A DNA stretch of 64,000 nt from Halomonas chromatireducens (lineage in GTDB: Bacteria > Pseudomonadota > Gammaproteobacteria > Pseudomonadales > Halomonadaceae). Position numbers and translations under genes: made by a program. The notes under the pieces were generated by a model. That model saw only the letters and a list, made by a program, of their open reading frames with translations, searched no databases and was not told the DNA's origin. Positions 17,445 through 26,600 of this stretch are shown here, in pieces. The first letter of the stretch is position 1, and each line of letters begins with the position of its first letter. Location: contig NZ_CP014226.1 in the NCBI RefSeq assembly GCF_001545155.1, forward strand, positions 1,710,191 through 1,774,190, given 5' to 3'.

Positions 17445-19061
17445 ATGAGTGAACCAATACTCAGCATTCGCGGCCTGACCATCGCCCTGCCCAAGGGCGC
17501 CGACCGCGCCTACGCCGTGGAGGAGGTCAGCTATGACGTGGAGCGAGGCGAGATCATGTGCGTGGTGGGCGAATCCGGCTCGGGCAAGTCCATGGCGGCC
17601 AACGCCCTTATGGGGCTGCTGCCAAAGGGCGTCCGCCCTACCGCCGGTGAAGTGATCTTCGATGGCCAGGATCTGCTGACGCTCACCGAAAAGCAGCATC
17701 GCAAGCTTCGCGGCCTGCATATCGGCATGATCTTCCAGGAGCCCATGACGGCCTTGAACCCCTTGATGCGGGTCGGTGCTCAGATCGCCGAGGTCTTCGA
17801 GGCCCACGGCAAGTACAACGGCAAGGAACGCGAGGTCCGGGCGCTGGCACTGCTGGAGGAAGTGGGCATACCCCAGCCCGACAAGGCCATTCGCGCCTAC
17901 CCCTTCCAGCTCTCCGGCGGCCAGCGACAGCGGGTAATGATCGCCATGGCGCTGGCCCTGGAGCCAAAACTCCTGATCGCCGACGAACCTACCACGGCCC
18001 TCGACGTGACCACCCAGGCGCAGATCCTGGAACTGATCCGGGACCTGCAGAAGCGACGCGGCATGTCGGTGATGTTCATTACCCACGACTTCGGCGTGGT
18101 GGCCGAGGTCGCCAACCGGGTCTGTGTCATGCGCTACGGCCAGATCGTCGAGCTCGGCACAGCCAGCGAGGTACTCGAAAACCCGCAGCATGAGTACACC
18201 CGCGCACTGATCGAGGCGATACCCAGCAACATCATTCCCGAAGCCCGCGGCGGCGAGCGGCCTGCCCCCCTGCTGGAGGTGAACGGGCTCAACAAGGTGT
18301 TCCGTTCCAAGGGCGGCCTGTTCAAGGCGGCCCGGGAGGTTCGCGCCCTGGACGATGTCTCCTTCACCCTGGCCCCCGGCGAAACCGTCGGCATCGTCGG
18401 CGAGTCGGGCTCCGGCAAGTCGACCCTGGGTCGCTGCGTTGTGCGTCTCGAACGCCCCGACAGCGGCACGCTCTCACTGGCCGGCACCGACTTCACCACA
18501 CTGACCGGCGAGGAACTCCGCCGCCAGCGCTGGCGCGTGCAGATGATATTCCAGGACCCCTACGCCTCGCTGAACCCGCGTACCCGCGTCGGATACGCAA
18601 TCGCTCAGGGTCCCATGGCCAACGGCGTTTCCCGGGAGCAGGCCATGAAGCAGGCCGGGGAACTGCTGGACCTGGTGGGCCTCGGCGCCGTGGCTGTCGA
18701 CCGTTTCCCCCATGAGTTCTCCGGCGGCCAGCGACAGCGCATCGGTATCGCACGAGCCTTGGCCCTGAACCCCGAGTTGATCGTCGCCGACGAGGCGGTA
18801 TCGGCGCTGGATGTCTCGATCCAGGCCCAGATCCTGGAACTGCTGGAGGACCTCAAGCAGAAGCTGTCGCTGTCGCTGCTCTTCATCACCCATGACCTGC
18901 GGGTGGCGGCCCAGATCTGTGATCGGATCATCGTCATGCAGCATGGCCGTATCGTCGAGCAGGGCACTGCCCAGAACGTCTTCCTTTCGCCCAAGGAGGC
19001 CTATACCCGCGAGCTGCTTGAGGCCATTCCGGGTCGCGCCCATGAGCTGGAAAGCGCATGA
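17445..19061 (+). CDS. Dipeptide ABC transporter ATP-binding protein, DppD-DppF fusion
   Basis: The single 538-residue polypeptide contains two complete ABC ATPase domains. The first has Walker [13 protein letters not shown] near residue 42, signature LSGGQRQRV and Walker [13 protein letters not shown]. The second has Walker [13 protein letters not shown] near residue 322, signature FSGGQRQRI and [12 protein letters not shown]. Both halves have the oligopeptide-family C-terminal region. It powers the DppBC-type permease pair. Fused arrangements like this are known (GsiA, YejF types). AAGGAG precedes the ATG. Its stop overlaps the start of the FAD oxidase gene (ATGA), linking transport and metabolism in one operon. 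Confidence 0.93.
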   Translation: MSEPILSIRGLTIALPKGADRAYAVEEVSYDVERGEIMCVVGESGSGKSMAANALMGLLPKGVRPTAGEVIFDGQDLLTLTEKQHRKLRGLHIGMIFQEPMTALNPLMRVGAQIAEVFEAHGKYNGKEREVRALALLEEVGIPQPDKAIRAYPFQLSGGQRQRVMIAMALALEPKLLIADEPTTALDVTTQAQILELIRDLQKRRGMSVMFITHDFGVVAEVANRVCVMRYGQIVELGTASEVLENPQHEYTRALIEAIPSNIIPEARGGERPAPLLEVNGLNKVFRSKGGLFKAAREVRALDDVSFTLAPGETVGIVGESGSGKSTLGRCVVRLERPDSGTLSLAGTDFTTLTGEELRRQRWRVQMIFQDPYASLNPRTRVGYAIAQGPMANGVSREQAMKQAGELLDLVGLGAVAVDRFPHEFSGGQRQRIGIARALALNPELIVADEAVSALDVSIQAQILELLEDLKQKLSLSLLFITHDLRVAAQICDRIIVMQHGRIVEQGTAQNVFLSPKEAYTRELLEAIPGRAHELESA

Positions 19062-20470
19062 ACGAACAAGGACACCGAATGGAAGCCCTACTCAAGGAGA
19101 TTGTTGCCGTCGTTGGCGCAGGCAATGTGCTGACCGGCACCGACGTTGCTCAGCGGCGGGTCGACTGGCTGACCGGCGCCCCCTGTCAGGCCGGGGCCAT
19201 CGTGCGCCCTGCCGATACCAGCGAGGTTTCCGCCGTGATGCGCCTTTGCCATGCAGCCAACCAGCCGGTTGTGACCCATGGCGGCCTGACCGGACTGGTG
19301 CATGGTGGAGAAGTCTCCCCCGACGAACTCGCCATCTCGTTGGAACGACTGACCGCCATCGAGGCGGTGGATCTTGTCGGTGGCACCATGACCGTTGAGG
19401 CGGGTGTCCCCCTCCAGCGGGTACAGGAGTTGGCCGATGAGCACGACGTCCAGTTCCCGCTGGACCTGGGTGCGCGTGGCTCCTGCACCATCGGCGGCAA
19501 TATTGCCACCAATGCCGGCGGTGTGCGGGTCATTCGCTACGGGATGATGCGCCAGCAAGTGCTGGGACTCGAAGCCGTGCTGGCCGACGGCACCGTGGTC
19601 AGCTCCATGAACCACATGCTCAAGAACAACGCCGGCTACGACCTTAAGCAGCTGTTTATCGGTAGCGAAGGCACCCTCGGCATCGTGACCCGGGCGGTGC
19701 TCCGCCTGCAGCCGAAGATGAGCAGCGAACAGACCGCGCTGGTGGCCTGCCCCTCGTTCGAGGCGCTTACGGGCCTTTTGCAGCATATGAGCCATACCCT
19801 TGGAGGAAGCCTCGGTACCTTCGAGGTCATGTGGCGCAACCACTATGCGCTACTCACCGTGGAGAGCGGCCGGCATACGCCCCCCCTGCCCACCCACTCG
19901 CCGTTCTACGTGATCATCGAGTCCCTGGACATCGATGACGAGACCAATGCAGCACGCTTCGGCCAGGCGCTGGAGTCCGCCTTCGAGGCCGGCCTGATCG
20001 TCGATGCCGTGCTGGCACAGTCCGACAATCAGCGTCGCGGCATCTGGGATATCCGCGAGGACATCGAGGGGTTGATACTGAATCTGGCTCCTCTGTTCAC
20101 CTTTGACGTAAGCCTCCCCATCCCTGAAATGGAGGCCTATACGGACGGGCTCGAAGCCGCCTTGCGCAGAGACTGGCCCCAGGGACGCATGGTGGTATTC
20201 GGCCACCTGGGAGACGGCAACCTGCACGTCTCGATCAGCGTGGGAAGCACCACCGCCGAGGTACGACGAGCCGTGGAACAGCTAGTTTACAGCCCGCTGG
20301 CCGAGCTGGGCGGCTCGATTTCCGCCGAGCATGGCATCGGGCTGGAGAAGCGTGACTACCTGGCACTCTCGCGCACCCCCGAGGAGATCGCCTTGATGCG
20401 CACCCTGAAACAGGCGCTCGATCCTCGCAACCTGCTCAACCGCCACAAGGTGCTGGCCCCGGAGTCCTAG
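19058..20470 (+). CDS. FAD-linked 2-hydroxyacid oxidase/dehydrogenase (GlcD / D-2-hydroxyglutarate dehydrogenase-like)
   Basis: The 470-residue flavoprotein has an N-terminal PCMH-type FAD-binding domain (residues about 45-190, with VTHGGLTGLVHGG and GARGSCTIGGNIATNAGGVR). A C-terminal FAD-oxidase domain ends in FGHLGDGNLHVSISV and AEHGIGLEKRDYL, the metal and substrate site of the D-lactate / D-2-hydroxyglutarate / glycolate oxidase group. It would oxidise a D-2-hydroxy acid to the 2-oxo acid, passing electrons to a flavoprotein or quinone. The exact substrate is unknown. The start at 19058 overlaps the ABC gene; 19079 (after AAGGACACCGA) is equally plausible. Coupling to a Dpp-type importer suggests the imported compound, or a product of it, is the substrate. 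Confidence 0.85.
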   Translation: MNEQGHRMEALLKEIVAVVGAGNVLTGTDVAQRRVDWLTGAPCQAGAIVRPADTSEVSAVMRLCHAANQPVVTHGGLTGLVHGGEVSPDELAISLERLTAIEAVDLVGGTMTVEAGVPLQRVQELADEHDVQFPLDLGARGSCTIGGNIATNAGGVRVIRYGMMRQQVLGLEAVLADGTVVSSMNHMLKNNAGYDLKQLFIGSEGTLGIVTRAVLRLQPKMSSEQTALVACPSFEALTGLLQHMSHTLGGSLGTFEVMWRNHYALLTVESGRHTPPLPTHSPFYVIIESLDIDDETNAARFGQALESAFEAGLIVDAVLAQSDNQRRGIWDIREDIEGLILNLAPLFTFDVSLPIPEMEAYTDGLEAALRRDWPQGRMVVFGHLGDGNLHVSISVGSTTAEVRRAVEQLVYSPLAELGGSISAEHGIGLEKRDYLALSRTPEEIALMRTLKQALDPRNLLNRHKVLAPES

Positions 20471-20475
20471 CCGCC

Positions 20476-21396
20476 ATGACGGCCCCTGCTTCCCCCGCCC
20501 TGCTGCAACGAACCGGTATCACGACGGCGCTGTTGATTGGCGCCATCGGTCTGTTCTGGGGAGGCAACTGGCCCGCGGTACGCTTCAGCCTGATGGACAT
20601 CCCCCCGTTCAGCCTCAGGGCCATCGGCTTTACCGTCGGTGCCGTGATGCTGCTCGGATGGGCCTGGATCCGACAATTGCCATTGGCCATCAGTGCCGAG
20701 GAGTGGCCCTGGCTGGTGATTGCCGGCGTGTTCACCATTCTTGGCTTCAATGTCGGCACCGCCTTCGGCCAGCTGCACATGCCCACCTCCCAGGCAGCCA
20801 TCATCGCCTTCACCATGCCCTGCTGGGCGCTGTTGATGGCCATCGGCATCCTCGGCGAGCGCATCACCCGGAGGCAGTGGCTGGGCCTGGGACTCGGCCA
20901 GGCCGGCCTGCTGATACTGCTGGGCCCGGCCGCCTGGCGGGCCGGCTCGGAGGGGCTCGTCGGCCCCCTGTTCGTGCTCTGCGCCGCCCTGTCGTGGGCG
21001 CTGGGCACCGTACTGATCAAGCGCCGCGGCGGCTGGAAGGGCCATCCCGTGGCCATCACCGGCTGGCAGTTCGCCATCTGCGCCGTGCCGATGGTGCTGC
21101 TGGCTGCAGGACTGGAGTCACCACCTTCTCCGCTCGAATGGCGGACCACCACCTGGCTGGGTCTGAGCTATCATCTTGTCTTTGCGATCTGCCTGGCCCA
21201 GATGCTGTGGTTTCGCAACGTCAATCGCCTGACCATCGGCCAGTCCACCATCAGCACGCTGATCATCCCGGTGGTCGGCGTCTCCAGCGCCGTTGTGTTG
21301 CTGGGCGAGCCCTTCACCTTGCATATTCTGGTGGCACTGGCACTGACCCTGTCCGCCGTAGCGATCGTCATGACACAACGAAAGACTACGGCATGA
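20476..21396 (+). CDS. EamA-family (DMT) inner-membrane transporter
   Basis: The 306-residue protein has ten hydrophobic segments in two EamA repeats. The first repeat opens FWGGNWPAVRFSL, and the second has LSWALGTVLIKR and TISTLIIPVVGVSSAVVLLGE, the usual EamA end motif with the conserved Pro and Glu. Family members mostly export metabolites, including amino acids. It begins five bases after the FAD oxidase stop, so it belongs to the same operon, and it might export an excess product of that pathway. The substrate cannot be assigned from sequence. Confidence 0.87.
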   Translation: MTAPASPALLQRTGITTALLIGAIGLFWGGNWPAVRFSLMDIPPFSLRAIGFTVGAVMLLGWAWIRQLPLAISAEEWPWLVIAGVFTILGFNVGTAFGQLHMPTSQAAIIAFTMPCWALLMAIGILGERITRRQWLGLGLGQAGLLILLGPAAWRAGSEGLVGPLFVLCAALSWALGTVLIKRRGGWKGHPVAITGWQFAICAVPMVLLAAGLESPPSPLEWRTTTWLGLSYHLVFAICLAQMLWFRNVNRLTIGQSTISTLIIPVVGVSSAVVLLGEPFTLHILVALALTLSAVAIVMTQRKTTA

Positions 21397-21439
21397 CGCC
21401 AGACCCCATCCTTCATTCATCATCAAACGGGAGACCTGC

Positions 21440-22552
21440 ATGCCCCGCTTCCCCGACCACCTGACCGGTTCCGGCCCCAGCAATCCCTTCCCCGGCATCA
21501 AGGTACTGGAGCGACGCATCGGCCGCGAGATACCCCATCGGCTGGGCTCCAACGAAGGCCTGGACATGCCTCACCGCGCCCTGCGCGAGCGCTTCGGCGA
21601 TGCCATGGCCGAGCATGTCTACTGCTACGGGGACTCGGAGGCGCTGGGGGTACGGCAACGGCTCAGCGCCCTTCACGGCTTCCCGCTGGAAGCGACCCTG
21701 GTGGACGCCGGCGCCGACAGCCTGATCGCACTGGCGCTGCGCACCACCGCCACAGCGGGCTCCACGGTGGTCAGCGCCAGCGGCACCTATCCCACCTTCG
21801 GCTACTTCGCCCGGGGCCAGGGCTGCCGCCTGATCGAGATACCCTACGAGGAACGACCGGGTGTTCTCGCCCCGGACCTCGATACTCTTCTCCACACTGC
21901 ATGGAAAGAGCAGGCCCGCCTCGTCTATCTCGCCAACCCCGACAACCCCAGCGGCCACCTGCACGGTGACGACGCCATCCGCCGACTGCGTGCCGAGCTG
22001 CCCGACGACTGCTGGCTGCTGCTGGACGAGGCCTACCACGACTTTCGTGACGACGCCGACTCGACCTTCAGCCGCGAGGTGCTGCCGGGGGTGATTCGCC
22101 TGCGCACGCTCTCCAAGGCTCATGGCCTGGCCGGCCTGCGGATCGGCTATGCCATCGCCGAACCCGACACGCTCGAGATGATGATGAAGGTGCGTATCCA
22201 CTATGCGGTCTCGACCCTGACCCTGGCCGCAGCCGAGACGGTACTGGATCACAACGAGGAGGTGCGCCAGCACGTAAGCGACGTCAAGGCACGCCGCCAG
22301 CGGCTTGCCGATCATTTCTCAGCAATCGGTGCCGAGGTGCTGCCCAGCGCCACCAACTTCATCGCTCTACGCCTGCCCAGCGCCGAACTAGGCGAACGAC
22401 TCAACCGCGAGCTGCTGGAGGCCGGCCGACTCATCGCCCGCCCCGCCCACCCGGACCTGGGTCACATTCTGCGCATCACCGCGGTGGAAGACGCTCTGCA
22501 GCCCGGCCGATTCGAGATCCTCGAGAAGGCACTGGCGGAGATGACGCGCTAG
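21440..22552 (+). CDS. PLP-dependent aminotransferase, class I/II (HisC-like)
   Basis: The 370-residue fold type I enzyme has [13 protein letters not shown] (substrate/cofactor Asn-Pro), [10 protein letters not shown] (PLP-binding Asp-Ala-Tyr) and [15 protein letters not shown], with the Schiff-base Lys and the Arg of the phosphate cup. It transfers an amino group between an amino acid and a 2-oxo acid. Because genes for the next steps of the arginine transaminase route lie just beyond the regulator, an arginine:2-oxo acid aminotransferase role (analogous to AruH) is attractive but unproven; the HisC-like subclass is not the usual AruH type. GGGAG precedes the ATG. Its stop overlaps that of the convergent regulator within GCTAGC. 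Confidence 0.85.
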   Translation: MPRFPDHLTGSGPSNPFPGIKVLERRIGREIPHRLGSNEGLDMPHRALRERFGDAMAEHVYCYGDSEALGVRQRLSALHGFPLEATLVDAGADSLIALALRTTATAGSTVVSASGTYPTFGYFARGQGCRLIEIPYEERPGVLAPDLDTLLHTAWKEQARLVYLANPDNPSGHLHGDDAIRRLRAELPDDCWLLLDEAYHDFRDDADSTFSREVLPGVIRLRTLSKAHGLAGLRIGYAIAEPDTLEMMMKVRIHYAVSTLTLAAAETVLDHNEEVRQHVSDVKARRQRLADHFSAIGAEVLPSATNFIALRLPSAELGERLNRELLEAGRLIARPAHPDLGHILRITAVEDALQPGRFEILEKALAEMTR

Positions 22553-23973
22553 CGATGGGTGCGTTCGATACGTAACCCATGGCGCTGCAGCTTGCGCACG
22601 ACACTGGGCTGACTGATGCCCAGCCGCCCGGCCATGGCATAGGTACTCGACAGCTGTTCGCACAGTGTCGCCAGCACCTGGCGTTCGGTCCGGGCGAGAT
22701 ACGCCTTCAGCGACTCGTCCTCCGCCATTGCCAGGGGGGCAGGGGTAACGACAGCAGCATCAGTGGTTGCAGCGTGTCCCACGGGCCGCCCCAGGGTAGG
22801 GGCTTCGATCACGTCTCCGGCGCTGGAAAGCCAGGCGCGTTCGAGCCAGTTTTCCAGCTCGCGGACGTTGCCCGGCCATTCGCTGCCCATCAGCTCCGAC
22901 CAGACGCTGCCGTGCAGCAACTTCTGGCGGCCATAGCGCTGGTTGAGGCGATCAAGGCAGGACTCCACCAGCGCCGGTATGTCCTCGCGGCGCTCCCGCA
23001 GCGGTGGCAGCGTCACCGGGATCACGTTGAGCCGGTAATAGAGATCCAGCCGGAAGGCCCCCTCCTCGACCCGGCTAGCCAGGTCCTGGTTGGTCGCCAC
23101 CACCAGTCGAAAGTCGACCCGCCGCGGCCGGGTGTCCCCCAGTCGGGTGACGGTGCCATCCTGGATCACCTTGAGCAGCTTGGTCTGCATCAGCAGCGGC
23201 AGCTCGCCCAGCTCATCGAGAAATAGCGTGCCACCCTCGGCCTGCTCAAGCAGGCCGGCCTTGCCCTGCCGGGCGGCGCCGCTGAAGGCCCCCGGCTGGT
23301 AGCCGAACATCTCCGACTCGAACAGGTTCTCGGGAATGGCACCGCAGTTGACTTCGATGAAGGGCCCGTCGCCGCGTCGGCTCCAGCGATGCAGCTGGCG
23401 AGCGAAAGCGGTCTTGCCGACCCCGGACTCGCCCAGCATCAGCACGGTGGCATCGGATGGCGCCACGCGCTTGAGCAGCAGCGCCAGTTCACGCATCACG
23501 CTGCTACGCACCTGCAGTGCCTCCAGCGTCTCATCCAGCTCGCCATCCTGCTCCGTCGGCCCCGGCTGGCTGCGCCGAAGATGCTCGCTGAATCGCTTCT
23601 GGAGCAAGGCATATTCATCCTGCAGCAGCTGAAGGTCGGTGAGATCCCGGGAGCGGCTGACGATACGCTCCAGCCTGTCATCGACGAACACCGGATGGGC
23701 CTCGGCGATGACCCGCCTGCCGGTCCCGGTGACCTGCATCAGCTGGGCCGGCTTGCCCGTGCGCATCACCTCCATGCTGATCGAGGGCTTCAGCACGCCG
23801 CTTGCCTCCAGCGCCTGTACCGTACTACTGGTCAGCGCTTCCCGAGTCATCCCGTAGACCGCCGCGGCACCCGGGCTGACATCGAGAACTCGGCCGCTTC
23901 CGTCAACGATGAAGAAATGGTCATTGGCGGTCTCGACGATGGCCTGCACGACCCGCGCATCGATCTCACTCAT
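22549..23973 (-). CDS. PAS-domain sigma54-dependent transcriptional activator (RocR-like arrangement)
   Basis: The 474-residue activator has three parts. An N-terminal PAS sensor spans about 8-115 ([20 protein letters not shown]). The AAA+ domain spans about 150-385, with Walker A GESGVGKT, Walker B GGTLFLDE, and the sigma54-contact loop as GAFSGA where GAFTGA is usual. The C-terminal Fis-type helix-turn-helix reads [17 protein letters not shown]. Such regulators sense a small molecule by PAS and drive sigma54 promoters from upstream sites. It is divergent from the guanidinobutyrase gene, and the intergenic region holds repeats and a sigma54 promoter (24108). The architecture is like Bacillus RocR, which controls arginine use. 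Thr-to-Ser in the loop is conservative; activity is probably kept. Confidence 0.92.
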   Translation of the reverse strand: MSEIDARVVQAIVETANDHFFIVDGSGRVLDVSPGAAAVYGMTREALTSSTVQALEASGVLKPSISMEVMRTGKPAQLMQVTGTGRRVIAEAHPVFVDDRLERIVSRSRDLTDLQLLQDEYALLQKRFSEHLRRSQPGPTEQDGELDETLEALQVRSSVMRELALLLKRVAPSDATVLMLGESGVGKTAFARQLHRWSRRGDGPFIEVNCGAIPENLFESEMFGYQPGAFSGAARQGKAGLLEQAEGGTLFLDELGELPLLMQTKLLKVIQDGTVTRLGDTRPRRVDFRLVVATNQDLASRVEEGAFRLDLYYRLNVIPVTLPPLRERREDIPALVESCLDRLNQRYGRQKLLHGSVWSELMGSEWPGNVRELENWLERAWLSSAGDVIEAPTLGRPVGHAATTDAAVVTPAPLAMAEDESLKAYLARTERQVLATLCEQLSSTYAMAGRLGISQPSVVRKLQRHGLRIERTHR

Positions 23974-23998
23974 ATCGGCTCCTGATTATTCCGCGTGC

Positions 23999-24055
23999 CA
24001 ATACAGTATTGCATCGCTGATTCAATATTGCATCGAATCCCACCCAATTCGATGC
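23999..24055. promoter_or_regulatory. Probable upstream activator sites for the PAS/sigma54 regulator
   Basis: This region contains CAATA-CAG-TATTG (23999-24011), then two direct copies of TATTGCATCG at 24007-24016 and 24026-24035, 19 bases apart. The second copy also forms the perfect inverted repeat GCATCGAAT-N8-ATTCGATGC (24030-24055). The cluster ends about 50 bases upstream of the sigma54 promoter at 24108. That is the geometry expected for an enhancer site. Binding by the divergently encoded activator is inferred. Confidence 0.6.
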
Positions 24056-24107
24056 GCTAGTGAATCACTTGCGAGCACGGAACGCCGGCCGGCCGGGAAG
24101 CACCAGC

Positions 24108-24123
24108 TGGCACGAAACATGCA
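24108..24123 (+). promoter_or_regulatory. Sigma54 promoter of the guanidinobutyrase operon
   Basis: The sequence TGGCACGAAACATGCA has the -24 element TGGCAC, a 5-base spacer and ATGCA at -12. The invariant GG and GC dinucleotides are exactly ten bases apart. It is 61 bases upstream of the gene start at 24184. A sigma54-type activator is encoded divergently next door. Confidence 0.8.
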
Positions 24124-24183
24124 TTCCTATCAGTACAGGTACTAATGCCAGCGCCCTCTCAGCCAGCACAACCGGAGTTCCTC

Positions 24184-25134
24184 ATGTCCGAGTACAATCA
24201 GCCCCTCGGCGGTAACGAGATGCCCCGCTTCGGCGGCCCCGCGACCATGATGCGGCTGCCCGCCCAGCCGACGGCAGAGGGTCTTGATGCCGCCTTCATC
24301 GGTATCCCCCTGGACATCGGCACCTCGAACCGACCGGGCACCCGGCTCGGCCCGCGCCAGATTCGCGACGAATCACGCATGCTGCGCCCCTACAACATGG
24401 CCACCCGGGCCGCGCCCTTCGACAGCCTGCAGGTCGCCGATATAGGTGATGTGCCGATCAACACCTTTCACCTGCCCAAGAGCGTCGACATCATTACCGA
24501 CTTCTATGACCAGGTGCTGGCCAATGGCTGCATCCCGCTCACCCTGGGCGGGGAGCACACCATCACCCTGCCGATACTGCGCGCCATCGCCAAGAAGCAT
24601 GGGCCCGTGGGATTGATTCATATCGATGCCCATGCCGACGTCAACGAGCACATGTTCGGCGAGCCCATCGCTCATGGGACGCCCTTTCGACGCGCCCAGG
24701 AAGAGGGCCTTCTGGCGGCAAACCGCGTGGTGCAGATCGGCCTGCGCGGCACCGGCTACTCCGCCGAGGATTTCGACTGGTGCCGCCAGCAGGGCTTTCG
24801 CGTCGTCACCGCAGAGGAGTGCTGGCACAAATCGCTGGCGCCGTTGATGGACGAAGTACGTGAGCAGATGGGCGATGGCCCCGTCTATATCAGTTTCGAT
24901 ATCGATGGCCTCGATCCCTCGGTCGCCCCCGGCACCGGCACCGTGGAAATGGGTGGCCTGACCTCGGCGCAGGGCCTGGAGATCGTCCGTGGCGCAGCGG
25001 GATTGAACATCGTCGGCGGCGACCTGGTCGAGGTATCACCGCCCTACGACCCCAGCGGCAACACTGCCTTGATGGGCGCGACCCTGCTCTACGAGATGCT
25101 CTGCGTGCTACCCGGCGTCACCCGCCGCGGCTGA
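24184..25134 (+). CDS. gbuA: Guanidinobutyrase/agmatinase (ureohydrolase family)
   Basis: The 316-residue ureohydrolase has all manganese ligands in order: GGEHTIT, HIDAHADVNEH and SFDIDGLDPSVAPGTGT. The binuclear Mn site hydrolyses the guanidino group to urea plus an amine. The N-terminus (MSEYNQPLGGNEMPRFGG) and the PIAHGTPFRRA loop resemble GbuA-type guanidinobutyrases rather than biosynthetic agmatinases, and the neighbouring decarboxylase and aldehyde dehydrogenase would supply 4-guanidinobutyrate. Urea and 4-aminobutyrate are the expected products. The start at 24184 is supported by GGAG and family alignment; the open frame begins 39 bases earlier. Transcription is predicted from the sigma54 promoter at 24108. 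Confidence 0.9.
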   Translation: MSEYNQPLGGNEMPRFGGPATMMRLPAQPTAEGLDAAFIGIPLDIGTSNRPGTRLGPRQIRDESRMLRPYNMATRAAPFDSLQVADIGDVPINTFHLPKSVDIITDFYDQVLANGCIPLTLGGEHTITLPILRAIAKKHGPVGLIHIDAHADVNEHMFGEPIAHGTPFRRAQEEGLLAANRVVQIGLRGTGYSAEDFDWCRQQGFRVVTAEECWHKSLAPLMDEVREQMGDGPVYISFDIDGLDPSVAPGTGTVEMGGLTSAQGLEIVRGAAGLNIVGGDLVEVSPPYDPSGNTALMGATLLYEMLCVLPGVTRRG

Positions 25135-25193
25135 GGCCCCAAGGCAATTTCAGCACTCCGGATTCAACGACAACAAGCCTGAGGAATAACAGC

Positions 25194-26591
25194 ATGTCTT
25201 CCACTGAATCGACTTCCGAAGAGACGGCCGCCCCTAAGCCGATGGAGCGCCAACCGCTGGACCGCCGCAATCTGCTACGCTTTCTGATCCCCTCCCTGAT
25301 CGGGGTCAGCCTGTTCCTGATCCCCTTCCAGGTCGGCGATACCATCAATATCGGCATGGGCCTGATGGCCGATGGCCTCAAGGCGCTGCTCGATGGGGCC
25401 CTGCCGGCCATCGCCGTGGCCGTCCTGACGGTCTCGGTGCTCGCCACCCTCTACGTCAAGCTGGGCAAGCCCGCCTGGGCGGAAAAAGGGGTGCTGCGCG
25501 ACATGTTCCATGTCGGCCCGGTATGGTTCGGCATGCGCATCCTCGGCGCCGCCTTCGCGCTGATGACCTTCTTCCAGTTCGGCCCCGAGTTCGTCACCGC
25601 CCCCTTCACCGGCGGCGTGATGCTCAACGACCTGGCCCCGGTGCTGCTCACCTTCTTCTTCTTTGCCGCCCTGCTGCTGCCCTTCCTGGTCGAATTCGGC
25701 TTCATGGAGTTCATCGGCAGCCTGGTGCGCAAGCCCTTTCGCGTGATCTTCAACCTGCCCGGGCGCAGCGCCATCGATGCCACCGCGTCCTGGATGGGCT
25801 CGGGCACCGTCGGCGTATTGATCACCACCCAGCAGTACGAGAAGGGCTTCTACAACCGACGTGAAGCCTCGGTGATCGCCACCAACTTCTCTGTCGTCTC
25901 CATCGCCTTTGCCCTGCTGATCACCAGCTTCGTCGATCTCAATCACATGTTCGTCCAGTTCTACTTCACCGTGGTGGTGTCGGGACTGATCGCTGCCGTG
26001 ATCGTGCCGCGGCTGCCGCCCCTGTCGCGCAAGCCGGATACCTATTACGAGCCGGTAGGTTGCCAGCTGGCCGAGAAGCGCACCGAAAACGTAGGCCTGT
26101 GGCGCTACAGCCTCAACCAGGCGATGCGCCGTGCCGAGCATGCCCCCGGCCCTCGGGAGCTGGCACGCAATGCTCTGTTCAACGTCGCCGATATCTTCCT
26201 CGCCCTGCTGCCGCTGGTATTCGCCATCGGCACCGTGGCACTGATACTCGCCGAGTTCACGCCGCTGTTCACCTGGCTCTCCTACCCCATGGTGCCGGTG
26301 CTGGAACTGCTGCGCATTCCCGAAGCCGAGGCGGCCGCACCCGCCACCCTGGTCGGCTTTGCCGACATGTTCCTGCCGGCGGTGCTGGCCACCAATATCG
26401 AAAGCGAGCTGACCCGCTTCGTGATTGCCTGCCTGTCGCTGACCCAGCTGATCTACATGTCGGAAATCGGCGCGCTGCTGATGAAATCGAAGATTCCGCT
26501 CAAACTGTGGGAGCTGCTGGCGATCTTCCTGCTGCGCACCGCGGTGACGCTGCCGATCATCGCCTTCATGGCCCACACCTTCTTCTTCTGA
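25194..26591 (+). CDS. YjiH-family polytopic membrane protein (nucleoside-recognition/gate domain)
   Basis: The 465-residue protein has about ten membrane helices and a conserved FVTAPFTGGVMLNDLAPVLL and GRSAIDATASWMGSGTVGVL region. These are hallmarks of the YjiH/nucleoside-recognition family, whose function is not experimentally settled. It sits between the guanidinobutyrase and decarboxylase genes with short gaps (59 and 9 bases), so it is almost certainly part of the sigma54-driven operon. A role in uptake or efflux of arginine, a guanidino compound or urea is a reasonable hypothesis from context only. Nothing in the sequence identifies the substrate. Confidence 0.78.
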   Translation: MSSTESTSEETAAPKPMERQPLDRRNLLRFLIPSLIGVSLFLIPFQVGDTINIGMGLMADGLKALLDGALPAIAVAVLTVSVLATLYVKLGKPAWAEKGVLRDMFHVGPVWFGMRILGAAFALMTFFQFGPEFVTAPFTGGVMLNDLAPVLLTFFFFAALLLPFLVEFGFMEFIGSLVRKPFRVIFNLPGRSAIDATASWMGSGTVGVLITTQQYEKGFYNRREASVIATNFSVVSIAFALLITSFVDLNHMFVQFYFTVVVSGLIAAVIVPRLPPLSRKPDTYYEPVGCQLAEKRTENVGLWRYSLNQAMRRAEHAPGPRELARNALFNVADIFLALLPLVFAIGTVALILAEFTPLFTWLSYPMVPVLELLRIPEAEAAAPATLVGFADMFLPAVLATNIESELTRFVIACLSLTQLIYMSEIGALLMKSKIPLKLWELLAIFLLRTAVTLPIIAFMAHTFFF

Positions 26592-26600
26592 GGTTTCTCG

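Noticed and set aside
24184..25134. Arginase or biosynthetic agmatinase (SpeB) as the identity of the ureohydrolase
   Set aside because: The N-terminus and active-site loop fit guanidinobutyrase, and the operon supplies guanidinobutyrate; agmatinase activity cannot be fully excluded.
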